From Campylobacteraceae bacterium (lineage in GTDB: Bacteria > Campylobacterota > Campylobacteria > Campylobacterales > Sulfurovaceae): DNA of 5,004 bases. The notes under the pieces were generated by a model that did no database searches, was not told the DNA's origin, and saw only the letters and a list, made by a program, of their open reading frames with translations. The stretch covers positions 1 to 5,004 of the forward strand of contig JALWNF010000101.1 of the NCBI GenBank assembly GCA_026995985.1, written 5' to 3'. Positions 1-5,004 of this stretch are shown piece by piece. The position numbers and the translations under genes were made by a program. Positions within the stretch are counted from its first letter, which is position 1. Each line of letters starts with the position of its first letter.

Positions 1-396
1 GGTGACTGTGTAATGTGTCACCCTAAACTAATTAATAAAGATGGAAAAATGGACAAAGACCATGCCATTTTAGTTACTTGTAAAACCTGCCATACCCAAG
101 AGGAGATGGAGAAGATAGATATGGGTTCTGGTTGTGGACAAGACTGTTGGGATTGTCACGATATTAAAAAAGTGACAGCTTCAAAAGTAAAACAGCATAA
201 CAATCTACAAAAGTGTATAGATTGTCACGTAACATTAGATAAAAATATGTTTGGAGGAGCAACAGGAACAGCCTTTTCAAATCTCTCTACACTTGATGAT
301 TTAGTTAATGATAGCTCTAGTAAAAAAGTTGATATAAATGAGTCTAAAGTTGTTGATGAGATAAATAAAACAGCCGAAAGTTTAAAAAAAAAGTAG
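1..396 (+). CDS. multihaem cytochrome c, C-terminal part (5' end outside window)
   Basis: The reading frame is open from base 1, so the ATG at 13 is internal: the codons before it (G-D-C-V) supply the first half of a CVMCH haem site. The 131 visible residues hold four CXXCH motifs: CVMCH (3-7), CKTCH (27-31), CWDCH (49-53) and CIDCH (72-76). This identifies a covalently bound multihaem c-type cytochrome, which in this family acts in the periplasm in electron transfer. The second and fourth sites share the spacing H-x5-CXXCH (H21, H66), so these histidines are candidate distal haem ligands. An extra cysteine (C45) sits four residues before the third motif. From about residue 80 the protein becomes a haem-free tail rich in Ser, Asp, Asn and Lys. 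The frame stops at TAG just after an A9 run, while the -1 frame continues as plausible coding sequence (see 393-488). Total haem number, signal peptide and redox partner cannot be seen. The class is sure; the exact family is not. Confidence 0.9.
   Translation, partial: GDCVMCHPKLINKDGKMDKDHAILVTCKTCHTQEEMEKIDMGSGCGQDCWDCHDIKKVTASKVKQHNNLQKCIDCHVTLDKNMFGGATGTAFSNLSTLDDLVNDSSSKKVDINESKVVDEINKTAESLKKK
384..393 (+). other. A9G homopolymer with -1 slippery heptamer A AAA AAG
   Basis: Nine A residues (384-392) followed by G end the cytochrome frame. In that frame the codons are AAA (385-387), AAA (388-390), AAG (391-393), then the stop TAG (394-396). Bases 387-393 therefore read A AAA AAG in the correct phase, the same heptamer that directs -1 frameshifting in E. 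coli dnaX. A slip of -1 avoids the TAG and enters the open frame at GTA (393-395). A single extra A, by transcriptional slippage or in the true genome sequence, would have the same effect. The heptamer and phase are seen directly; frameshifting is inference. Confidence 0.5.
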
Positions 397-488
397 ATAA
401 CTCTACAGAAGAGAAAGTTGGAATTTGGGACAAGGTTTTACAATTTTTTGTGAATATTTGGAAAGGTATAGTCTCTATTTTTACCTAA
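393..488 (+). other. frameshifted C-terminal extension of the cytochrome
   Basis: In the -1 frame relative to the cytochrome, 31 sense codons run from GTA (393) to the TAA at 486-488. The product would begin VDNSTEEK, continue GIWDKVLQFFVNIWKGIVS and end IFT. Its composition continues that of the preceding Asp/Ser/Lys-rich tail and then forms a Trp- and Phe-rich amphipathic stretch, which could be a membrane- or partner-binding helix. It has no start codon or ribosome binding site of its own, so it makes sense only as a continuation of the cytochrome. Either the gene is a recent frameshift mutant or has an A-run length error (A10 would restore the frame), or the extension is reached by slippage. 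Chance openness over 31 codons is possible, but the protein-like sequence argues against it. Confidence 0.55.
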
Positions 489-501
489 AATCCAACTCTC
501 T
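410..501 (+). repeat. inverted repeat around the 3' end of the extension
   Basis: The arm AGAGAAAGTTGGA (410-422) can pair with TCCAACTCTCT (491-501): seven uninterrupted pairs (416-422 with 491-497), then four more (410-413 with 498-501) across a two-base AA bulge. The loop is long, 68 nt. The right arm is followed by the T-rich TATCTATCTTT, so the pair might act as a weak terminator for the cytochrome transcript. It also starts 17 nt after the slippery heptamer, further than the usual frameshift stimulator. The complementarity is seen directly; a function is speculative because of the long loop. Confidence 0.3.
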
Positions 502-537
502 TATCTATCTTTAAAAGTAAATTAAAACAGTTTTGGG

Positions 538-543
538 TATAAT
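538..543 (+). promoter_or_regulatory. rplU-rpmA promoter (-10 box)
   Basis: A perfect TATAAT lies in the context TTTTGGGTATAATC, with the T-rich and G-rich upstream flank often seen in Campylobacterota sigma-70 promoters. No convincing -35 hexamer sits at the expected distance, which is common in this phylum. Transcription should start near 549-551, giving a leader of about 60 nt before rplU. The box also lies inside the in-frame upward extension of rplU that begins with TTG at 533, which argues against that longer start. Confidence 0.75.
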
Positions 544-598
544 CTCAAACTTTTTAAAAACAGGGGAGTCCATTGGCTTCTTTGTAACAATTATTAAT

Positions 599-604
599 GA
601 AGGG
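599..604 (+). promoter_or_regulatory. rplU ribosome binding site
   Basis: GAAGGG ends six bases before the ATG at 611. It decides the start in favour of 611 over the TTG at 533, which has no good Shine-Dalgarno sequence and overlaps the promoter. Confidence 0.75.
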
Positions 605-610
605 TTTGCA

Positions 611-916
611 ATGTACGCAATCATTAAAGCAAGTGGTCAACAATTCAAAGTTCAAGAGGGTGATATCATCTGTTTTGACAAAATGAGTCTTGAGCCAAAA
701 TCAGCAGTAGAGTTTAAAGAGGTTCTTGCACTAGATAACGGTGATTTAACTATAGGTACTCCTTTTGTAGAGGGTGCAGTTGTTAAAGGTGAGGTTATTA
801 ACGAAGGTAGAGACAAAAAAGTTGTCATCTATAAAAAAAGAAGAAGAAAAGATTCTAAGCTTAAAAGAGGTTTCAGAAGAGACTTCACAAGAGTTAGAAT
901 TACATCTATAGCATAA
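611..916 (+). CDS. rplU: 50S ribosomal protein L21
   Basis: The product is a 101-residue protein of normal L21 length. It starts [18 protein letters not shown], the conserved N-terminal beta strand of the family, and ends with the basic motif [18 protein letters not shown], which corresponds to the family's C-terminal 23S rRNA-binding signature. L21 is a structural part of the large subunit, bound to 23S rRNA. The start at ATG 611 is chosen because it gives the canonical N-terminus and follows a good ribosome binding site. The frame stays open upstream to 533, but those 26 residues match nothing in L21 and cross the promoter. The gene is first in a short operon, with rpmA 16 nt downstream, the usual order in bacteria. 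Nothing in the protein looks unusual. Confidence 0.98.
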   Translation: MYAIIKASGQQFKVQEGDIICFDKMSLEPKSAVEFKEVLALDNGDLTIGTPFVEGAVVKGEVINEGRDKKVVIYKKRRRKDSKLKRGFRRDFTRVRITSIA

Positions 917-932
917 ATAAAGGAGCAAAAGT

Positions 933-1187
933 ATGGCACACAAGAAAGGTCAAGGTTCTACACAAAACAATCGTGATTCAGCTGGTCGTAGACTAGGTGT
1001 TAAAAAATATGGTGGAGAAAAGGTAATTCCTGGTAATATTATTATTAGACAAAGAGGGACTAAAGTTCACGCTGGTACAGGTGTTGGAATGGGTAAAGAC
1101 CACACTATCTATGCAACAATTGAGGGTATTGTTAAGTTTAGTAATATTTCACGTGGAAAAAAGAGAGTCTCTGTAGTACCTGCATAA
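933..1187 (+). CDS. rpmA: 50S ribosomal protein L27
   Basis: The 84-residue product begins [20 protein letters not shown] and contains [22 protein letters not shown] followed by GKDHTIYA, all hallmarks of L27. L27 lies near the peptidyl-transferase centre, its flexible N-terminus reaching toward the tRNA ends, and helps in subunit assembly. The N-terminus begins directly with the mature sequence and lacks the cleaved leader found in many Firmicutes. A strong AAGGAG (920-925) ends seven bases before the ATG. The gene is co-transcribed with rplU and ends at a hairpin terminator. The gene that commonly follows, obgE, is missing; a convergent minus-strand gene lies there instead. Confidence 0.98.
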   Translation: MAHKKGQGSTQNNRDSAGRRLGVKKYGGEKVIPGNIIIRQRGTKVHAGTGVGMGKDHTIYATIEGIVKFSNISRGKKRVSVVPA

Positions 1188-1207
1188 GAGTTGCTTTTTA
1201 TTTTATT

Positions 1208-1231
1208 AAGATGAGCTTTTATGCTCATCTT
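1208..1231 (+). terminator. hairpin terminator of rplU-rpmA
   Basis: A perfect 9-bp stem, AAGATGAGC (1208-1216) with GCTCATCTT (1223-1231), encloses the six-base loop TTTTAT. On the plus strand it is followed by a modest T-rich tail (TATCTT), fitting a terminator for the ribosomal operon. On the minus strand the dyad lies just after the stop of the AsmA-like gene but is followed by A-rich sequence, so intrinsic termination is less convincing there, though the hairpin could still protect that 3' end. It sits in the 52-nt gap between two convergent genes. Confidence 0.65.
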
Positions 1232-1239
1232 TATCTTCA

Positions 1240-2751
1240 CTATTTAAACAAATTATCTAGTATATTTTTAATTGCTTCTGTCTCTTTTTTGCCAATTCCT
1301 AACTCTTCTAAACGTTTAGTCCCTATTTCATCTTTAACTCTATCAAGAATACGCTCTTTTATAAACTTAGAACCATCAATAGTTACTTTTGGCTTTGAGA
1401 TACTACCTTTAATCTTCCCTTCAATATCTTTATCCTCTATAGTTAGTTTATATTTTGCATTAATAGTATTGGTAGTTTTATTAATTTTACCACTTGGAAT
1501 AGCAAGATTAACAGTTCTACTTTTTGTATTAAAATTAAAATCAATTAGAGCTTTGTTGAGTTTGGCATTGAACAAAGTTTCACTATAACGCTCTTTTGTT
1601 AAGTCAATTCCTCTTATCTGTTTTACTAAGTCAGTTAAGCTATTAGGTAGAAGTTGGGCTTTATTGAGTTTAGAGTGTAAGTTTCCTTGTTCTGTTGCTA
1701 AGTTGTAGTCAAAATTACCAATAATATAGGCTTTAAAGATTTGAGGATATGATAGAGTGTGCATAATCTTTTGTACTGAAACCTCTTTAATAGTAGAAGT
1801 GAGCTGTTTATCTTGAAGCGTAAAGTCAATTATACCATCAAAACTAGTAGTTTTTCCTCGTAAATAGAGCTTTTTATCTGCTTTAATCTCTCCATTTACA
1901 CTCATCTTACCTTGTAGGTTTTTACCTACTAATCTATTAAATTTAGATAGTTTTGGAACTAAGAGATTATAGTTTGCAACTAGCTCTTTCTCTTTTAAGT
2001 TATAGTGGGCATTATTTAGTTTAAGAGTTAATAGATTGGAGTTGATATCTGCATTGAATTTTACTAAATTGGTTTGTATGGTCGAATTAATATTAGCTAT
2101 AACTGTAGTATTTTTAGGTAGCTCTATCTTAAACTCTTTTTTTAAAACTTTTTCATTAAGTTTTGTCTCATATAGTACAATATGTGCTTCTCCTACTGTT
2201 TGATTACCCTCTAAAACTGGAATATCTATATCTACATCTATCTTCCCTTTTGCGTAATCTGGTTGTGCTGTTAGTAGAAGAAGTTGAGCTATGTCAGCTC
2301 TTATGAGGTGTATTTTTATATTTTTAACCAACTCATCTTCTATTTTAAGGTTATAGTTGAGTTTAGAGTCAAAGGCAATACCATCTCCTGTGACATCTAA
2401 GTTATTGAAGAGACCTTTGAGTGTTCCATTAATATCTATTTTATTATCAAAAGAGAACTCTTTGCTTTTAAATCCATTTGATTTTAAATTATATTTCAAA
2501 TTAAGAGTTTTATCTAATACATTATAATCTCCATAGGCATTTAGAGTACTAAATTTGTTAATCTTAGCTGTAAGCTCAACATAACCATTATCGATTTTAA
2601 GGTGTACCACCTCTATATCTATTCTATTTTTTGCTTTAGACTTTAAATAGGTAGAGAGATATGGTTTTAGGTACTCATTTCCTTTATCATGAAAAGTTAA
2701 AAATAGAGCAAAAGGGATAAATAAAGATATAAAAAATAAAATTTTTTTCAT
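1240..2751 (-). CDS. AsmA/TamB-like membrane-anchored protein
   Basis: The product has 503 residues. Residues 2-20 form one hydrophobic segment after MKK, an uncleaved inner-membrane anchor or signal. Residues 45-445 are almost all alternating polar/hydrophobic beta-strand sequence with many Lys, Asn and Asp, suggesting a long periplasmic beta structure. The segment GKIKGSISKPKVTID (445-459) resembles the 'G-x-(I/L)-x-x-P-K' ending of AsmA-like C-terminal domains. Residues 460-503 form a charged, probably helical tail (ERILDRVKDEIG, then KRLEELG). AsmA-family proteins such as TamB and YhdP span the periplasm and act in lipid transfer to, or protein assembly in, the outer membrane. That role is inferred from architecture, not from a matched sequence. 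The start ATG follows AAGGA with a 6-nt gap. It is second in a unit with the porin, 36 nt downstream, and could be translationally coupled to it. Function is uncertain. Confidence 0.65.
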   Translation of the reverse strand: MKKILFFISLFIPFALFLTFHDKGNEYLKPYLSTYLKSKAKNRIDIEVVHLKIDNGYVELTAKINKFSTLNAYGDYNVLDKTLNLKYNLKSNGFKSKEFSFDNKIDINGTLKGLFNNLDVTGDGIAFDSKLNYNLKIEDELVKNIKIHLIRADIAQLLLLTAQPDYAKGKIDVDIDIPVLEGNQTVGEAHIVLYETKLNEKVLKKEFKIELPKNTTVIANINSTIQTNLVKFNADINSNLLTLKLNNAHYNLKEKELVANYNLLVPKLSKFNRLVGKNLQGKMSVNGEIKADKKLYLRGKTTSFDGIIDFTLQDKQLTSTIKEVSVQKIMHTLSYPQIFKAYIIGNFDYNLATEQGNLHSKLNKAQLLPNSLTDLVKQIRGIDLTKERYSETLFNAKLNKALIDFNFNTKSRTVNLAIPSGKINKTTNTINAKYKLTIEDKDIEGKIKGSISKPKVTIDGSKFIKERILDRVKDEIGTKRLEELGIGKKETEAIKNILDNLFK

Positions 2752-2755
2752 AAAA

Positions 2756-2789
2756 AATCCTTTTTTCGCATAATAGCCAATCTAGGATT
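2756..2789 (-). promoter_or_regulatory. inverted repeat linking porin stop and downstream Shine-Dalgarno
   Basis: In the minus-strand transcript, AATCCT (2789-2784), which overlaps the porin TAA stop, is complementary to AGGATT (2761-2756), which contains the core of the AsmA-like gene's ribosome binding site. The loop is 22 nt. Ribosomes finishing the porin would melt this short stem, so it could couple translation of the two genes. The stem has only six pairs; the complementarity is seen, the role is inferred. Confidence 0.35.
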
Positions 2790-4143
2790 AAAAAAGATAG
2801 TCCATCTCTAAACGTAACTCTTTATAGCTAGGGTCTTTTTTGAAAGTACCATCAACATTAGCAACTTTATGGTCTTCTGTAAGTATCATAGAGCGTAGTT
2901 TTAAGAACAGGTTAGGGTTATCTTTAGAACGTTTAATTAAATCAAATGTAAAGACATTACTATCTGAAGGAACAGCTGGTTTTTTGTCGTCAAAATTATT
3001 TATGGCATAACGACTCATAAGATGTAATCCCTCAAAAAAACTATTTTCAGGAAAATCATAATCTACTCGAATCATAAATGTTTCACTATTTGCATACCAA
3101 TTCATTCCTGACATGGGTCTTGTGTATCCTGCTGTTGGTAGACCGTGCCAAGGAGCAACAATGTCTCCTTTATCTTCTACTTTAGAGTAACCTAAACGTA
3201 GGCTTGATGAGTCAAAAATAAAATCTAATCTTCCTGCTATTAGACTACTCTCAAGTGATTTAGCATCTTTGTATCCTCTAGTATCATTTTTTAGACTAGC
3301 TCCACTAATAGCTCCTGCTCCATTATCAAACTGTTGCATATATCGTATAGATGGTTTAATCTTTAAATTATCATCTAGCTTAAACTTATAAGAAGCTTCA
3401 GCTACTACTGAAGAGATAAGGTTAGGTACAGTAGTATATCCTAGTCGTAATTGCGTATTTTTAATACTTCTATTTTTGGTTTCAAATACAATAAGTCTAT
3501 CTTTAATCTCTTTTGAGTTTGTTAAACTTTGAAGCATCGCCTTATCTTGATTATTAAAAAAAACACTATTGAATTGTTCTCTATCACGTAACTTTTGTTT
3601 ATTTAAATATGCAAGTATAATATTTGTTTTTGGTATAGTACCTATGCGTAGATGTACTCCTTGAAAAGCATTTGGTATCATTTTTCCATCATGTGACTGT
3701 AGCATAAAAGTCTCTACTAAAAAACGTCCAAGTTTTAGCTCTACTCTATGCTTTTTAAAAGAGAGGTAATTTTGAGCAGAAGTTGTTAATCCATCTACTT
3801 TAGACCCTTTAATACTTTGAGAGCTATAAAGAGATGTTGTAAAAGAAAAACCATTATATCGTCCTGATTTAAAGATAAGACTTCCTCCTATATTATAGGT
3901 TGGAGAATCTTTATCGTAAAAAAAGTTATTGGTTCTAAAGCGACCATAGAAAATTCCTTTAGTAAAAATATCTACAAATTTATCAGCTTTTTTAGGACGT
4001 TTTTTATATTTAATAGTCATATTACATTGAATTTTCTGTTTGGCTACTATTTTCTTTTTATATTTATTGTCTTTTTCATCTATTTTAGCATATAGTATTT
4101 TGTTACATATAAATAAAACTGTAATAAAGAGTAATGGTTTCAT
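2788..4143 (-). CDS. OprD-like outer-membrane porin
   Basis: The product has 451 residues, the usual size for OprD-type porins. Residues 1-19 (MKPLLFITVLFICNKILYA) form a signal peptide with likely cleavage after YA. Residues 21-58 are strikingly lysine-rich. The barrel begins about residue 60 with GIFYGRFRTNNFFYDKD, a motif typical of Campylobacterota OprD-like porins. It continues as alternating strands and polar loops and ends in LEMDYLF: a terminal aromatic residue, the signal read by the BAM complex. Such proteins are 18-strand barrels that admit small solutes; the substrate cannot be told from sequence. The start is supported by TAGGGA (4154-4149), which ends five bases before the ATG. 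It is the first gene of a minus-strand unit with the AsmA-like gene and is divergent from a solute symporter, so it may feed that permease, but this is a guess. Confidence 0.85.
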   Translation of the reverse strand: MKPLLFITVLFICNKILYAKIDEKDNKYKKKIVAKQKIQCNMTIKYKKRPKKADKFVDIFTKGIFYGRFRTNNFFYDKDSPTYNIGGSLIFKSGRYNGFSFTTSLYSSQSIKGSKVDGLTTSAQNYLSFKKHRVELKLGRFLVETFMLQSHDGKMIPNAFQGVHLRIGTIPKTNIILAYLNKQKLRDREQFNSVFFNNQDKAMLQSLTNSKEIKDRLIVFETKNRSIKNTQLRLGYTTVPNLISSVVAEASYKFKLDDNLKIKPSIRYMQQFDNGAGAISGASLKNDTRGYKDAKSLESSLIAGRLDFIFDSSSLRLGYSKVEDKGDIVAPWHGLPTAGYTRPMSGMNWYANSETFMIRVDYDFPENSFFEGLHLMSRYAINNFDDKKPAVPSDSNVFTFDLIKRSKDNPNLFLKLRSMILTEDHKVANVDGTFKKDPSYKELRLEMDYLF

Positions 4144-4149
4144 ATTTTT

Positions 4150-4200
4150 CCCTAAATATTAAACTAAATTATATCTATTTATACAGTTTTTAATTTAGGG
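4150..4200 (-). promoter_or_regulatory. inverted repeat covering the porin Shine-Dalgarno (leader hairpin or operator)
   Basis: Bases 4150-4164 (CCCTAAATATTAAAC) and 4186-4200 (GTTTTTAATTTAGGG) are inverted copies matching at 12 of 15 positions, with eight perfect outer pairs and a 21-nt spacer. In the porin mRNA the 3' arm contains AGGG of the ribosome binding site, so folding would hide it from the ribosome. If transcription starts instead at the inner -10 box (4173-4168), the arms flank that promoter and would look more like a protein operator. The symmetry is directly visible; which role applies is not. Confidence 0.45.
4168..4173 (-). promoter_or_regulatory. alternative inner -10 box for the porin
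   Basis: ATTATA on the plus strand gives a perfect TATAAT on the minus strand, between the two arms of the inverted repeat. A start near 4161 would leave a leader of only about 18 nt with no hairpin. The hexamer at the -35 position is poor (AAATTA). It is weaker than the outer promoter at 4244-4216, but in such A+T-rich DNA both or neither may be used. Confidence 0.3.
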
Positions 4201-4215
4201 ATATATTTCAATAAA

Positions 4216-4244
4216 ATTATATTGGCTAAAAGATGTAAATTCAA
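4216..4244 (-). promoter_or_regulatory. sigma-70-type promoter of the porin/AsmA-like unit
   Basis: On the minus strand TTGAAT (4244-4239) and TATAAT (4221-4216) are separated by exactly 17 bp. This is a near-consensus pair, unusual in a phylum with weak -35 boxes. Transcription would start near 4209, giving a leader of about 66 nt that includes both arms of the inverted repeat at 4150-4200. Confidence 0.6.
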
Positions 4245-4333
4245 GTAACATTCTCTAAAGACCATAATAACAATATTTGACATAGTTATATATAAAAGAC
4301 TACTCTCTGTTTAATTTTGAAGTCCTCTTTAGA

Positions 4334-4339
4334 TATAAT
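4334..4339 (+). promoter_or_regulatory. symporter gene promoter (-10 box)
   Basis: A perfect TATAAT (in AGATATAATC) lies 24 bases before the symporter ATG. There is no good -35 hexamer at 17 bp, but the upstream DNA is T-rich. The expected start near 4346 leaves a short leader of about 18 nt containing the ribosome binding site. Confidence 0.6.
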
Positions 4340-4363
4340 CATAAAAATTGCAAAAGGCAGATA

Positions 4364-5004
4364 ATGCAATCAAGTTTTTCTACATTGGACTGGATAGTAT
4401 TTTTTTCCTATTTTTTAGTTCTAATTTTAACAACTATTCTACTTAGTAAAACGAAGGTCAAAACCTCCAGAGATTACTTTACAGGTGGTAACACTATACC
4501 AATGTTTGCTGTTGCTATCTCTGTGTTGGCTACTTCTCAATCAGCAGCTACCTTTTTGGGTGGACCAGAGTACTCATATAAAAAAGATTTAACATTTTTA
4601 GGTTTTTACCTTTCAGCTTTTTTAGCAGTTGTTTTTGTATCTAAAGTCTTAGTTCCTAAATTTTATGAGATACGGGCTATTACTGTATATGAATATCTGG
4701 AGCATCGTTATGGTGAGACCTCTAAGCGTTATGCAGGAGTTATGTTTTTAGTTGGTAGGTTATTTGCAAGTGGGGCTAGACTCTATATTGGAGCTTTGGC
4801 TATCTCAATGATACTCTTTTCAGATATTTATGCTACTCATATAGCTATCTCTATAGCTATTCTTGTTATAGGAGCTTTAGGGTATACATACTTTGGAGGG
4901 GTAAAGTCGGTTATCTTTTCAGATATTATTCAAGCTGTAACTTATATTGGAGCAGGGTTAGCTGTTCTTGTCTATTTATACTATAGTTTAAATACAGATT
5001 TCTC
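4364..5004 (+). CDS. sodium:solute symporter (SSS/SLC5) family permease, N-terminal part
   Basis: The frame opens at ATG 4364 and runs past the window end; 213 codons are visible of what in this family is usually about 450-600. AAGG (4354-4357) ends six bases before the ATG. Helices appear at about 11-28, 46-66, 77-98, 125-152, 158-177 and 188-207. Family signatures are SRDYFTGG (35-42) after the first helix, the small-residue stretch SQSAATFLGGP (58-68), VYEYLEHRYG (108-117), and GGVKSVIFSDIIQ (178-190), the counterpart of the well-known GG-x-(K/R)-(A/S)-V-x-x-(T/S)-D-x-x-Q motif. Proteins of this family use the sodium gradient to import sugars, amino acids, organic acids or vitamins across the inner membrane. 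The substrate cannot be assigned from this part. The gene is divergent from the porin, with its own promoter; a functional link to the porin is possible but unproven. Confidence 0.9.
   Translation, partial: MQSSFSTLDWIVFFSYFLVLILTTILLSKTKVKTSRDYFTGGNTIPMFAVAISVLATSQSAATFLGGPEYSYKKDLTFLGFYLSAFLAVVFVSKVLVPKFYEIRAITVYEYLEHRYGETSKRYAGVMFLVGRLFASGARLYIGALAISMILFSDIYATHIAISIAILVIGALGYTYFGGVKSVIFSDIIQAVTYIGAGLAVLVYLYYSLNTDF

Noticed and set aside
13..15. ATG as the start of the cytochrome gene
   Set aside because: It lies inside a CXXCH haem motif whose first cysteine is encoded upstream in the same open frame.
533..610. Longer rplU starting at a TTG
   Set aside because: The extra 26 residues do not resemble L21, and the region contains the TATAAT promoter box; the ATG at 611 has the ribosome binding site and canonical N-terminus.
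746..943. Minus-strand 65-codon open frame
   Set aside because: It lies almost wholly opposite rplU, and its low-complexity Ser/Leu/Phe-rich product looks like a shadow of the basic L21 C-terminus.
1211..1588. Plus-strand 125-codon open frame
   Set aside because: It lies opposite the 3' end of the AsmA-like gene, begins inside the terminator hairpin, and has the Leu/Ser/Ile-rich content expected of an antisense shadow.
4096..4143. Lipoprotein signal in the porin (cysteine at residue 13)
   Set aside because: The residues before the cysteine (L-F-I) do not fit a lipobox and the hydrophobic stretch is too short; a normal signal peptide ending in YA fits better.
4277..4282. Perfect TTGACA as a -35 box for the symporter
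   Set aside because: No -10-like hexamer lies 16-18 bp downstream: TATAAA is only 8 bp away, and the good TATAAT at 4334 is about 51 bp away.
1..5004. tRNA or rRNA genes, CRISPR arrays, insertion sequences, attachment sites
   Set aside because: No cloverleaf, regularly spaced repeat, transposase-like frame or terminal repeat was recognised on either strand.

Overview
The window is A+T-rich and looks like the chromosome of a member of the Campylobacterota (Epsilonproteobacteria), probably a sulfur-oxidising or related environmental genus close to Sulfurimonas, Sulfurovum or Arcobacter. The grounds are the ribosomal proteins L21 and L27, which resemble Campylobacterota sequences, a multihaem c-type cytochrome, an OprD-like porin of the kind common in that phylum, and T-rich promoters with good -10 boxes but poor -35 boxes. 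The genus is an inference; no database search was possible.

Region 1 (1-488, plus strand) is the 3' part of a tetrahaem (or larger) cytochrome c gene. It ends at a TAG right after a run of nine A residues. The A run contains the heptamer A AAA AAG, the classic -1 slippery sequence. The -1 frame is open for another 31 codons and reads as a plausible amphipathic C-terminal helix. This is the most interesting signal in the window: either a recent homopolymer frameshift (or assembly error), or programmed slippage making two C-termini.

Region 2 (about 538-1231, plus strand) is the ribosomal operon rplU-rpmA, with its own TATAAT promoter, a leader of about 60 nt, strong ribosome binding sites and a 9-bp hairpin terminator. 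The gene that often follows, obgE, is absent here.

Region 3 (1240-4244, minus strand) is a two-gene unit convergent with rpmA. A well-formed promoter (TTGAAT, 17 bp, TATAAT) drives an OprD-like outer-membrane porin, followed 36 nt later by a large membrane-anchored AsmA/TamB-like protein. The porin leader can fold so that its Shine-Dalgarno sequence is paired. The second gene's Shine-Dalgarno sequence can pair with the region of the porin stop codon. The pairing of genes suggests a shared role in the outer membrane, possibly lipid or porin supply.

Region 4 (about 4334-5004, plus strand) is a divergent gene for a sodium:solute symporter family permease, cut by the window end after 213 codons. 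The roughly 220-bp space between it and the porin holds the promoters of both. No tRNA, rRNA, CRISPR array, insertion sequence or integration site was seen.
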